64,000 nucleotides of DNA from Siphonodentalium dalli (taxonomy: Eukaryota > Mollusca > Scaphopoda > Gadilida > Siphonodentaliidae), in NCBI GenBank assembly GCA_032622095.1, contig CP136061.1:99075345-99139344 (forward strand), in the 5' to 3' direction. The translations under genes were made by a program, and so were the position numbers. How positions within the stretch are numbered: position 1 is the first letter of the stretch; each line of letters starts with the position of its first letter. Shown one piece after another: positions 11,601 to 22,640 of this stretch. The notes beneath the pieces are model-generated. The model was given only the letters and a program-made list of their open reading frames with translations, had not been told where the DNA came from and made no database searches.

Positions 11601-12086
11601 CTATAAAATATCGTCATTAAACTCTAGCCTATCCAAACGACGGAATCCAGTTGTATTAGAAAAATATGCAATTATACCACCACCATAGTCTGATCTATCT
11701 TTACGAATTGGAGGTTGAAAACCAGAAATCGCGAGTTTTTCTGATGAGTAATGTTCACTGAGGTGGGTTTCAGTAAAACACAGAATATCAAAATCGTCGA
11801 CATCGTCTTCGAATTTTTCAATCTTGTGCATGATACTGCGGATATTACAATGCAAAATTGATATGGTACGTATCGGCTGGTGCATGGGACCGGGGTTAGG
11901 ACTTATATCACCTGCAATTAAGAGAAGGCATAGAAGAAGTGTTGCAACAGCAAGATTACGGAAGCAAAAGTTACGTGATCTTCGAAATTTCCGGTGTAAT
12001 TTAATTTGTTTAAGAAAGCTAACAGAAGACATGAACAGATAGTGCGCTCCGATTGCTGATCTATACACACATATATCAACTCCCAT
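11601..12086 (-). pseudogene. LINE ORF2 N-terminus: hydrophobic 2A-like peptide and endonuclease start
   Basis: 161 codons. A basic then hydrophobic leader (residues 30-58, ending AVATLLLCLLLIAG) runs into GDISPNPGP (59-67; bases 11886-11912), matching the 2A ribosome-skipping signature except that the usual Glu is Ser. AP-endonuclease motifs follow: SILHCNIRS (about 75-83), DILCFTETHLSEHY (98-111), DYGGGIIAYFS. TAG at 11601-11603 ends the frame. The same frame continues in family-like sequence, passes a TGA at 11559-11561 and enters the 9402-11519 frame, so only point stops separate the two halves. Confidence 0.85.
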
Positions 12087-13321
12087 GACTAATATTACAG
12101 TAAAATAACAGACAGATTAGACCAGCAATGCATGAGCACCGTATCTGTTGGTATGTGTTTATAGTGTTCCATCGATATATCTCGTCCAAGAAAGTGTCGA
12201 CACACACAGAGAAGTGGGGAAAGACATAGAAGAGAGCAAACAGAAGAAACAATCCTTTGTGAAAATACATTATAGCAAAAAAACAAAAATAATTTGAATG
12301 AAATTCCGGACCCCGAGTAGTGTCCGGGATGTTTATAGAGTGGAGTATACTAATTACTAATGTGAAATAATGATAATTGATATTTGTAAATAATTAATAG
12401 AAGCATGTCGATTAGAACAAATGAGTGACTTGTGAATGTTTTCTCAAAATGTGTTGTCCGGATTGTTAAAATGATTTTGTCCGCTTTCTGTTTTGCAGTT
12501 GGATCTAATTTTTGAATTGCCAAAGAAAAAACAAATATATCAACTTCCTTTTAGGTACATCTTTGCGGAAAATGATGACGCCTTTTCCCCAAAAAGAGCT
12601 CGAAATGTCTTTGTAAAACACGATTTCAAGGAATAAACGGATAGAATATAATGATTTTGTGTTAGTTATTACTTTATGCCGGCTAGCCTTTCTCAAATGG
12701 TCACCATAAAGATAATGGAGTATAGAATATTCATGTTTTGCATTTCATTCTAATTTCTGCAGCTGTTCAATACGTCACCGACCACAGTCCCTGGCCACTA
12801 CAAACAAGTGCTAGCCATATTAGTGTATGTACAAGGTCTAATTCCTATTTAGAGTGGCCAAGTACTGTGAACTCTTCTATTTTGGCTAAATATAATAGTA
12901 AGATTTGTGCGTGACCAGAATTATTTTCCATTTTAATCAAGTGTTCAATTAAATTTAAGTCTAATGAATTAAAATAAGTACTTGATAAAAAAAATAATAA
13001 TTCATGCTGACCGCACCAAGATAGTGTTCTTTGAGGAGAAACACATGAACCGGAATGGTGGACCACTCGCCTGGGCTCATGGACCACCAACCCGGCACCA
13101 ACATAACTCCTCTCGAACATCACTGGCACTAGATCACGCCATGAATTCCCAATGCCCGCAGAGACCACACTCCACCGGTGGTCAGTACAAATCCTGGGCA
13201 TCACAAAAAGCTCCCAGACACCGCACCGGTGGAATATGATCCCTACGGGTGCCAATCAAAGTAGAGATCATGCCATGATGGTCTACACTGGCACAGTCAA
13301 CTCCCAGCCTTGCATAATGTA
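12087..13321. other. No gene seen; GC-richer patch at about 13020-13310
   Basis: 12087-12300 may be LINE 5' flank. About 13020-13310 is clearly GC-richer than its surroundings, with GGTGG/CCACC words and the palindrome CCACCGGTGG. Open frames on both strands there give no recognisable domain. It could be an unrecognised repeat. Confidence 0.4.
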
Positions 13322-13541
13322 CAGTAATGCTCCAATTAATTAGTTAATATACTCCACAACCACAACAGAATCACGGGCAACCCCCCAGGACCCAGCCGGA
13401 AATATGGCGCGCCGCCATTCATCGGAAAGCTCTCGGCGAGAGCTTTCCGATGAATGGCAACAAGGCACACCCCGACCAAATCCCGAAAAGTCACCCACAA
13501 CTCTGCCGCGGCTATGGAGTCGATAAATCAGAGCATTACTG
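13322..13541. mobile_element. TA-flanked hairpin MITE (Tc1/mariner-like), copy E1
   Basis: 220 bp with CAGTAATGCTC at one end and GAGCATTACTG at the other, flanked by TA at 13320-13321 and 13542-13543. The CAGT..ACTG ends and TA duplication are the Tc1/mariner pattern. The whole element folds on itself around GAAAGCTCTC/GAGAGCTTTC near 13425-13450, where ATGAATGG-type arms meet. Copies: 29303-29515, 33413-33591, and half at 40010-40115. Non-coding. Confidence 0.85.
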
Positions 13542-13869
13542 TATACAGTAATATAATACCACTAATGGGGGCCACTGCCACAAAGACCCCAAGTTAAACG
13601 TTAGTGTTGATGTTAGGCCATGGCTAATTAATTTTATGCTTAACCTTCGCCCCACTTCCTTTCTGACAGGAAACCATAATGATCAGATTAATTATTGAAT
13701 CATTCACATACAATGAATGTAAACAGAGCTGGTGTTAAATAATCACATTGTACTATATGAGTATCTTAAGAAACATATCGTGAATAATCACTGCCTTACT
13801 GGTTCACTATACAGAGTCCTGGGTGATGAACAAAGAATATGTGGTCATTTCAAAACTTCAACTTGTGGC

Positions 13870-16760
13870 TGAGAAGTACATTTTTTTTATGCACATAAGT
13901 ACACATAATAAAAATATTAACTTTACACAACTAATATTCAGCATAAATTCTGAATCATGACAATGTCTGGCATCCAAATATTCAACATTCAGAAGCCAAA
14001 CAGTGCCACGACTCAACAGTCATGAATATACATTTTGTGGTTAAAGGTACATTCGGGTTTTCAAACTTTTGATTTAAAAAAATAAATAAATAATAATAAT
14101 AATAATAAAATGGTAAAAATGACATTGAACGTTGATCTTAACTTTCTTTGTGTAACTGATTAGCATAATATTTAGAAGCCAAATGATGTCACTGATCCAA
14201 GTTAATGGTAATAAAATTTCAGCTATTAATCAAGATAAGTCACATCCCATTACTGATCGTGATTGATATAGATCAGTTTGTAATTTTGTTTTGCATAAGA
14301 ATAATATCAATTTAAGGTGCATTCACGGTTTCGATTGTTCAATTCATAACTTATCAAAACAGTTCTTAACCCTTTCAGTGCCAAGTACAATCACTGCACC
14401 GACCCAAACCTCCCCAACCCTACCGACCACAACAATGCGATACATAGATGGAAAGAGCTATGAGAGCTCTCACCATCAGTGCATCACACTACTACACAAC
14501 AAATTCGAAAAACGATCAAGGGAATATGGTCCGATACAAGAAATCGGACTCGGCACCGAAAGGGTCAACTAACTTCATAATGTACAACCAATATTAGCAT
14601 AATTGCTTAGTCATGACAATGACAGGCCTCAACATAATCAACATCTAAAAAACAAACTCAACAGTCATCACTATAAATAGTTAAAGATGCATTTATAGTT
14701 TTGTTTTTGTTTTTAATTTTTGTTTTGTTTTTGTTTGTTTTTTTTTAAATCAATCTTATTTAAACATTGATTTTAACTTTTTGCATCTGATATCAGCATG
14801 GCTCTTGAGTCATGCATCTGTCATGCTTCCACATCCCGAACATTTAGAAGGCATATTGTGTCCTGACTCTCTGTTACTAATTGTGGAATTTCAGTTATAA
14901 ATCAAGATAAATCACTATCCGTACTGACTGAGTGTGATCGATATTAATCAGTTTGAAATTTTTTTTTACAATATAGTAATATCCGTTAAGGTACATTCTA
15001 TATTTCAATTGTTCAATTCATAAATTATCAAAACTGGTTTAAACATTGTTATTAACATGATTATACCAACGATATTGGTATAATTGCTGAGACATGGCAC
15101 CGTCTGATCTCCATGTTTTCAACATATAGAAGACAGACAGTGTCACAATTCAACAGTCATGATTATAGATAGTTAAAGGTACATAAATGGTTTCAAATAA
15201 TCAACTGAAGAAAAAAATAGAACTTTATACAACTGATATTAGCATAATTGCCGAGTCATGACTCCGTCCTCTGTATCTAGAAGACAAATGGAGTCCAGCT
15301 CCAAGTTCACAGAAGAACAATCTCGGCGATAAATCAAAAGCCCAATCCTAACTGAGCATGTTTGAAATAGTTTATAGATCAGCTTGATTATTTGGTGTCC
15401 ATGAGTGATGAAAGTAATATCAGTTAAAGGTACATTCAGGGTTTCAAGCATTAAACTTGGAAATAATCAAGTCTAATATAACCATTGGTATTAACTCTGC
15501 TACACAACTGATATTAATAGCTGCCATGACAATTACTGACCTCTGTATATTAATATTCAGAAGACAAACTGTGTCATGAGTCGCAGCCATTAGTATAAAT
15601 CATTATTTATGAATACAGCGTTTCAAACATTCAACTCAAAATGAATAAATCAGATTTAAACCTTGATTTAACAGTGATATTAGCATAATTGCTGGGTGAT
15701 GACACTGTGTGGCATTTATATATTTAGTACTTAGAAGCCAGACAGCTTCATGACTCATCATTCATGATTATATAGTTAAAGGTGCATTCGGTGAATACAG
15801 GGTTTCAAACATACAATTCAAAATGAACAAATCCGGTTTAAACATTGATTTAACAGTGATATTAGCATAATTGCTGGGTGATGACACTGTGGCATCTATA
15901 TATTTAGTACTTAGAAGCCAGACAGTTTCATGACTCAGCATTCATGATTATATAGTAAAGGTGCATTCGGAGAATACAGGGTTTCAAACATTCAACTCAA
16001 AATGAACAAATCCGGTTTAAACATTGATTTAACAGTGATATTAGCATAATTTCTGGGTGATGACACTGTGTTGCATCTATATATTTAGTACTTAGAAGCC
16101 AGACAGCTTCATGACTCATCATTCATGATTATATAGTTAAAGGTGCATTCGGTGAATACAGGGTTTCAAACATGCAATTCGAAATGAACAAATCCGGTTT
16201 AAACATTGATTTAACAGTGATATTAGCATAATTGCTGGGTGATGACACTGTGTGGCATCTATATATTTAGTACTTAGAAGTCAGACAGTCTCATGACTCA
16301 GCATTCATGATTATATAGTTAAAGGTGCATTCGGAGAATACATGGTTTCAAACATTCAACTCAAAATGAACAAATCCGGTTTAAACATTGATTTAACAGT
16401 GATATTAGCATAATTGCTGGGTGATGACACTGTGTTGCATCTATATATTTAGTACTTAGAACTTAGAAGCCAGGCAGTTTCATGACTCAGCATTCATGAT
16501 TATATAGTTAAAGGTGCATTCGCTGTTTCAAACATTGAACTAAGAAATTATCAAATCTAGTTAAACATGACCTAATCTGATAGAATTGATATTAGCATAA
16601 TTGCTAAGTCATGGCAATGTCCGGCCACTACATATATACATATATATGTCTGTATATACATACGCACATATACTTATATACTCATTACCCAGAAGCCGGA
16701 CACTGTCACGACTCCCAATTATCAGTAGGAAAATCTCAGCTATAAACAAGATAATACGAA
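13870..16760. repeat. ~180-bp satellite array
   Basis: Core copies start with GATATTAGCATAATTGCTGG at 15676, 15858, 16037, 16219 and 16401, with a looser copy at 16588: spacings 182, 179, 182, 182, 187. Each unit contains GATGACACTGTG, TTTAGTACTTAGAAGCCAGA, TCATGATTATATAGTTAAAG and AACAAATCCGGTTTAAACAT. Towards the left the same words persist but degrade with irregular spacing (15234, about 15075, 14590, 13925), and toward the right the last unit is also diverged. That gradient is typical of an array homogenised in its middle. No gene inside. Confidence 0.9.
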
Positions 16761-16812
16761 AATAAAGTTGAAATTGAATTGGAATTTGGAGGAAATACAA
16801 AAGTTTCATGGC

Positions 16813-18044
16813 TTATGTGCCATCTGATGCTGGTAGTTGTCCATCAGTGTCCTTTCCCATGTCAATCATGGACTTCTTAGAATTTTCCTTGATTTTATAG
16901 AAAATATGACCATCCTTGGTCCAATAAGAATGAATTGCCCTCTTCCACTTTAGTTTACCCAGGGTCTTGACTATTCCTCTTCTTTCCTCTGTGAGGCCTT
17001 CAACAATAAGCACCCTTGATTTGCCCTTCAGTCCCTTTTTTGCACTGTAAAGTTCATCTTTAACATCATGTGTTGTGAAATGAACTATTATGTTAACTAG
17101 TTTGTCCCCAGACTCACTATAAAACTTCCTGTCTGTGGAGATGGAGGGTCCTGATTTCTGCTGTCCTGAGTTAGATGCAGTTTCCATAGCTTCTGGCTGT
17201 ACATTTGCACTTAAATTTGATTTGAAATCTTTGGCAAGCTGGAATTTACCAAAGGGTGTGATCTCACAATATCCCATGGTTGTAGTTCTATGCCAAAGTG
17301 AATTCTACAAAAGTTAGCTATCAACTTGTTTGTATCAAGGTCCCAGGTACTTTTAGTTGAGTTTGGTACAGGAAAGTTGAGGAATCTTAAACTATTCCTC
17401 CTACCATGCATTTCATGTTCCTCTATTTCTGCACTCATTTTTTTCTCAACAGTCTCTATCTTCTGAGAAAGCTCCTGGATCTGGTCATCCTTAACATCCA
17501 GCTTATCCCTCAAATCCTGGATTTCAACCTGATGTGCTTGCAATAGCTTATTAACACATTCTTCTAGTTTCTTTGGTATGCTTTCCATTACTTGTGTTAC
17601 AGCTTGTTCCACAGCAGATTTAATTTGGGCTGTCACGGCTTCTTTGGTAGCCTGTGTAAGCTCGGGGATAAATTTTGACTTGCACATTTCGGCAAATTTG
17701 TCTGACTGGATAGTATTGTCCAACAACTCATTCATGCTCCAAGTTTTATTTGTATTTCCCGTTTTTCCCTTGGCTTTACCTTTCACACGGTCTTGTGACA
17801 GAAAATCAGGTTCAGAGTCACTGAATTCATTTACAAATGATGGAATGTCACCAACTGACCCTCTCCTTCTTAGTGACCTCTGGTCCATGGGCGAAATTTC
17901 ATCAACTTGTTTCCGTTTGGAACTAGCGCTTGCCTGCGAAGGCCCCACGGGGGTGTTGGCACTCGTTGACTGAGGGTTGCGATTGGGAAGCAATGTCTCC
18001 TGACTGTTGTCAGACTTTGAGCTCAAATTATTTTTGCCGCTCAT
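16813..18044 (-). pseudogene. L1-type ORF1 (coiled coil, RRM-like and C-terminal domains), one frameshift
   Basis: The likely start is ATG 18042-18044 (MSGKNNLSSKSDNS). A Ser/Lys-rich disordered N-terminus is followed by a helical coiled coil (about residues 180-255 of the longer frame, heptads such as LRDKLDVKDDQIQELSQKIE). Then comes GRRNSLRFLNFP, the usual entry to the RRM-like RNA-binding domain of L1 ORF1p. Near 17255 the frame shifts by one base after DIVRSHPL. The new frame contains IIVHFTTHDVKDELYSAKK, LTEERRGIVKTLGKLKW and SYWTKDGHIFYKI, the classic C-terminal ORF1 domain, and ends at 16813. ORF1p is an RNA-binding chaperone for LINE RNA. No ORF2 follows: about 50 bases past the stop the satellite array begins. 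Domestication is possible but the frameshift argues for decay. Confidence 0.8.
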
Positions 18045-18215
18045 TTTTGCTAGAAGATAGGTGACGAAATTTATCTGAGTCAATTTTGTTATAAATGGTT
18101 TGCCCCTGGTACAGCTTTTGTTCGAAAAATGTACTAAATATACGTCTGTTCGAGTGAGTTCATACGATACCACATTTTTAACAAATTATAGAATTATGGT
18201 CCGGAATTTCATTCA

Positions 18216-18924
18216 GCAAAATTTACACGTCTTCACTGCTCGCCGCCATTACTTTGTAAATGTTATTTAAACCATTTTACGCCATTGTTTTGTCTGCATT
18301 GTTCTTCTATTTTTAAATTGTTCATCAAACTTTTGGGGGTGGGTCCCCGAAATTTTAATGGAAAAAAGAACTTGCGTTGGAGGGGTGGGTTCCCCAGATC
18401 GGACAGGACAAATCTTGCTCCCCAGGTTTGGTGGGTCCCCTGTCAAAATAAGAAAATGTGTAACTTGTTGTCCGACAACTAGTTTTCCCACTAATTATAC
18501 TGATGAAAATCCAACTATGCATGAGTACACTATCAACCTATTTTTATACGAATCTTCCAACTGAAGATGAACGAAGCATGAAATATAGGAACATTAGCAC
18601 ACAGTTAGGGGTGATACACCCCACCCAATGCGTCACTTTCTTCCTGATTTAGATAATAGTATATGTTTTTTCAGTTAATAAACTCATGTCGACGTCTCAT
18701 TTATATTATATACCTGGTTTATTCTCAGTATGCATGGATCTATCGACTTTGCGAGAGCTTAAGTGTATATATACTTTGTGAGGACTTGTCACGCTTCTTA
18801 TTTCCAAAATGCGATTCTTGCAACCAGATCAATCCCATGCACCCAAAATATTTCATCTGCGACCACCTTGAAATTTTCACAACATTTCCCACTGGTTATT
18901 ATAAATGTATAACTTAGCTAAGGT
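18216..18924. other. No gene seen; GGGTGGGTCCCC-rich patch
   Basis: About 18335-18445 has three G-run/CCCC words (GGGGGTGGGTCCCC, GGGGTGGGTTCCCC, GGTGGGTCCCC) resembling the G-rich ends of family B. No frame has a recognisable domain. Confidence 0.45.
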
Positions 18925-19617
18925 TACAATCCGGATTCGTTATATCCTCTCTAAACCTCTTAATTTAAACCTGGTTTAAACCTGCATTGACAGTCCAGCC
19001 AAACCGGATCTAAGGGAGCGTTTGTGGTCGTCCAGAGGCTAGCCGATCAGCATGCAATCAAACTACCCATTTACCATGCGGACCACAAGCATGACACCAG
19101 ATTGATTATTGTCACCCCCTCAATTATCGCGAACAAGAACACGAACGCTGGTGTGAGAATAAATGAAATGGGACATGATAATACCAAGCAGCCAATCTCA
19201 CCTTATAGATACGCTGTCAATCGATATTATGTGCAACTCCATCCATGTAAACCGCGGTCAAAAAAAGACGGATTCGTCATCCCAGGTCAAGCCTCCCTAA
19301 ATCGGGTTTAGCTGGACCGCCGAATTATGTTTCAGTTGCCGTTTTGTGGTTATAAAACGCAAAATATTGACAAAACAAAATTGACAAAACGCAGCGGTTC
19401 GCTTTATACAATTTTGTATACGTTCAATTATCTCGACGATACAGAGACACTACTGCGACATGTTTAATATGACTGGACCAAGTTTAAACCAGAGATGACG
19501 AATGTGCCACTTCGACCTGCTGTGTCTGGTTTAAACCACGGATATACATGTGTCAAACGGTGGTTTATACCTAGAGGTATACGTAGACCAGGTTTTACCT
19601 AGAGTTGACGGATCCGA
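18925..19617. mobile_element. TIR element family N (GGTTTAAACC words), copy 1
   Basis: The left end CCGGATTCGTTAT..CTAAACC and the right end GTTTTACCTAGAGTTGACGG are roughly inverted. The same module (GACGGATTCGTCATC followed by GTTTAA/CCTC) recurs internally at 19269 and, inverted, at 19486-19512. Left-half copy at 50545-50870, right-half copy at 58752-58870 (shared GCTGGACCGCCGAATTA). An open frame at 19024-19311 lies wholly inside it and is not considered a gene. Confidence 0.65.
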
Positions 19618-19703
19618 CCATATGGTATGGACATTTTAAACTCATATATAGCTATTTGAGTCTAAACATAATTGACGAGTTTTATGATAAACTTGGACAC
19701 TAC

Positions 19704-20833
19704 ATGAAAATTATGTGTGTGCTTTACGCCGATGAAACGATTATTCTCGCAGAAGACCACGAAAGTATGCAACTGCATTGAATGCTTTTAGCGATTACGC
19801 AACAATATGGAAGTTAACTGTCAATGTAGACAAAACTAAGGCCATGGTGTTTTGCAACCGTAAAGATGATTATATGGAACAATTGACCCTTGATGGTGAA
19901 AACATTGAGTTTGTGAACAATATGACATACCTTGGGGTAGAGTTTTTTCATAATGGAAGCGGATTCTGTCAAGCAGTGAACAAGATTGTGACTGTAGGCA
20001 AGAAGGCTATCTATAGTTTTCTTGGCCAAACAGGAAAATTAAACCTGACTAATGATTTAATTTTCACCTTATTCGACAAAACAACTGAACCAATCGTCAT
20101 GTATTGTAGTGAAATTTGGGCTATGGACATTTTATACGAGTTGGACAAACTAAACCTTGGGTTTTATAAACAGATTTTTAAAATAAAAAGAAGTACACCC
20201 ACATTTATGGTTTATGGGGAAATTGGAAGATATCCATTGAGCATTAAATGCAAGTTACGCATGCTGTCCTGCTGGAAGCGGATTCTAGATGGTAAATGCT
20301 CTAAAGTCGTTCAAAAAGTGTATACGTTTTCGCTACAAATGGCTAATTCCGGTAAAACATACAAACGAACGACTTGGCTATCCTGCATTAATGGACTAAT
20401 AGATTCTTCCGGACATAATCACATTTGGAATAAGCAGAACATTTCTAGTCATGACATTAAGAATATTGAGAACACTTTCAGAGATCAATTTATTCAGAAA
20501 TGGTGGTACGACATCGATAACTCATCACGGGGTCATTTTTATCGAAATTTTTAAATGAAGTTTGGCTATGAGACTTACTTTTTTAATTTACCTCGTGATC
20601 TATCTCATAATATTATGCGATTGAGAACTGCCAACCACAGACTATGTGTTGAAACTAGTAGATGGGGCAATTCAGGCAAACGCAGCAATGAATGCACTAT
20701 ATGTAGACAGGCCGACGCGAATGATGAATATCACCTTGTATACATTTGTAAATCATTGGATGGTGCGAGGCAGAAATATTTACACGATATTATTGGGAGG
20801 AACCATCTGGATGGAAATTATATAAACTATTAG
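19704..20833 (+). pseudogene. LINE reverse transcriptase C-terminal half with frameshift and stop
   Basis: The first frame reads LYADETIILAEDHESMQ: the active-site box is YADE at 19725-19736 instead of YADD. A one-base shift near 19770 moves coding to the frame at 19778, continuing as WKLTVNVDKTKAMVF, MTYLGVEF, TEPIVMYCSEIW and MVYGEIGRYPLSI, all recognisable LINE connection-domain blocks. In-frame TAA at 20552-20554 interrupts it; the same frame then runs to 20833 with ECTICRQADANDEYHLVYIC, a Cys-X2-Cys..His-X4-Cys knuckle. Different lineage from the 8.3-12.1 kb LINE. Non-functional. Confidence 0.85.
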
Positions 20834-20930
20834 CTACCAGCAACCCCGAACTTCAGAAATGTCTAGGTATTTTAATTAAAATAGGACTGAAAAGGATCGA
20901 CAAATAACGACCGTTATGGTGATATTGAGG

Positions 20931-21675
20931 TTTATGACGACGATGACGATAATAATGACGATGACGAAGATGATGGTGTTGATGATGATGATCACAACGG
21001 TGATGCTGATAACGACGACGATGATGATGGTGACGATGAGGATGCGGACGATGGTGATGAATGACGATGATGAAATGACGAGTAGTAGACGATTATGATC
21101 ATGCATATTGGTGATGATAATGATCATGATGGTGATGATGATGATGCGATGATGATGATGCCGCATGATAGTGATGATTATGGTGATGATGATGATGATG
21201 ATGGCGATGATGATGATGATGATGACTGCAGGTTCGATCGACGTACTGACGACGACGATGGTATTGACGACGATAGTTGAGGACGATAATGGTAGCGGTG
21301 ACGACGATGATGATTACTGCATGCTAGTGGTGATAATGATGATGCAGATGCTGGAGATGATAATGACGATTATGCCGATGACGGTGACACAAACACATAC
21401 AGATGGCGGGTTCTGATGACGATGATTATATTGATGACGATAGTTGAGGATGATGATGATAGCGGCGACAGTGAAAATGCTGATGATGCGGACGATAAGC
21501 CTTCTAATGATGACGGTGGTGGTGACAACGAAGATGATTATTATGATTACGATGATGATGATTATGATGATGATGTGGATTATGATGATGATGATACTGA
21601 TGGTGATGAAGATTAGCATAATACAGATGACGATTATAGTGATGACGAGGTGATGACGAGGTGATGACGATGACT
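20931..21675. repeat. GAT/GAC imperfect microsatellite
   Basis: Some 745 bases of GATGATGAC-type triplets with interruptions. Long open frames on both strands (poly-Asp, poly-Met/Thr, poly-Ile/Val) are artefacts of the triplet repeat. It sits between the LINE stop codon and its AATAAA signal. Confidence 0.95.
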
Positions 21676-21764
21676 ATGTTGTAAATAGTGTATATATGTT
21701 CACATTCATCTCTAATTTCATGTTAATTCATGATTGAGTTAATAAAGTATTCCATTCCATTCCA

Positions 21765-22309
21765 ACATATGCAATCATAACATGGTTTAGTGATTTACAT
21801 ACACGTGCAATTGGCATAAGAGTTCCATATAAGCTTGATTTATATTATTTCATGGACCGCTCCGGTGCGAATTATTTAGCGAACCACACACTAAATCGAA
21901 AGTAGCTAAATTTGGGTGGTTAGAATATTCCAACGACTTTTATAGCATTATAAGCTACTTAAATATGGTATTTTTGCTATTCGACGGGTAGTTACGCGAT
22001 ATGGAACGGGGTAGTTAAGCGATGTCTATTCGTGATTGATTCTATAACTGCACGTGACAACCTATTCAAATGGCGGCTTCCCAGTCGAGTCGAGAAAAGT
22101 ACTGTTTCTGTCAATCTAGCTAGACTAAAATTTGAAATTTGAAAGGCGTAAAATGTATAACTTTTGTGTGACAAGTCGTCAGGTGTCATGGTGTTTATAA
22201 TCTTAGGTACGTGCAGGACATCCGGTAACGAATTTACCAATACGACATTTACTATTAGACGCCACCAAATTCCCAATTCAATCTCCGCCGGGCTTTCGGC
22301 GCACATGGA
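21765..22309. other. No gene seen
   Basis: AT-rich flank of the LINE. The minus-strand frame at 21992-22306 has no recognisable domain. Confidence 0.5.
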
Positions 22310-22640
22310 TTATTTTTGAAATTCGAATCTGTGACAAGGAGAGGTAATATTTGCGCTCATGTCGCTTTTGTTTCTATATTGACGTATATCTATATGTTCT
22401 GTATTCACATTGTATTGGTAACTGTAATCATATAAACATAATTCCACTAGATCTACCGGTAGTTTTAAAAACAAATCCGCGACAATAGGTGAAATCAGCT
22501 ATACTGTCACTGATTGCTATCTGAATTCAGCTATATACCGTAGATTATACTTTCCAGTCTGTATAATATTTATGTCCCAATGTTTCCCAAAATCATGACA
22601 AATGGCCTCCCCCAGATAGCATCCCTATGTTGATCCAATG
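22310..22640 (+). repeat. Dispersed repeat, direct copy 1
   Basis: Shares with 25210-25530, in order: GAATCTGTGA, TTTGCGCT..CATGT.GCTTTTGTTTCT, ACGTATATCTA, AATTCCACTAG, AATCCGCGA.AATAGGTGAAAT, TATATACCGTAGATTATACT and CAGATAGCATCCCTATGTTG. The shared order and spacing show a single repeat family. Confidence 0.8.

Larger units (their letters stand above)
8331..12086 (-). mobile_element. CR1/jockey-type LINE, nearly full ORF2 plus 3' UTR, decayed
   Basis: On the minus strand the order is a 2A-like peptide, AP endonuclease, reverse transcriptase, Cys/His C-terminus, then a ~400-base 3' UTR ending with AATAAAA (complement of 8344-8350) and a short repetitive tail around TTTAAACTAAACTA. That matches CR1/L2-group LINEs, which end in short repeats rather than long poly(A). 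Coding is interrupted by TAG (11601-11603) and TGA (11559-11561), both in the reading frame, and by a frameshift near 9415-9430. No ORF1 is recognisable above 12086. Few lesions over 3.3 kb imply a fairly recent insertion. Confidence 0.85.
19640..21764 (+). mobile_element. 3' part of a second LINE, with expanded 3' UTR
   Basis: Runs from the RT active-site region, through the C-terminal Cys/His motif, a 745-bp GAT/GAC repeat and AATAAA at 21741-21746, to a tail of ATTCC repeats (about 21749-21763). It is 5'-truncated, as expected of target-primed reverse transcription. Confidence 0.7.

Noticed and set aside
10546-11620. Several plus-strand frames opposite the LINE
   Set aside because: Antisense shadows of the minus-strand reverse transcriptase.
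12845-13255. 136-codon minus-strand frame in a GC-rich patch
   Set aside because: No domain, no splice or start context, competing frames on the other strand; GC content alone explains the lack of stops.
19024-19311. 95-codon plus-strand frame
   Set aside because: Lies entirely within a TIR element whose other copies (50545-50870) do not preserve the frame.
21225-21245. GGTTCGATC, resembling a tRNA B box
   Set aside because: Inside the GAT/GAC repeat with no A box or cloverleaf around it; no tRNA was found anywhere in the window.
20916-21653. Long open frames rich in Asp, Met/Thr or Ile/Val on both strands
   Set aside because: Direct translation of the GAT/GAC triplet repeat; open in several frames on both strands because the unit lacks stops.
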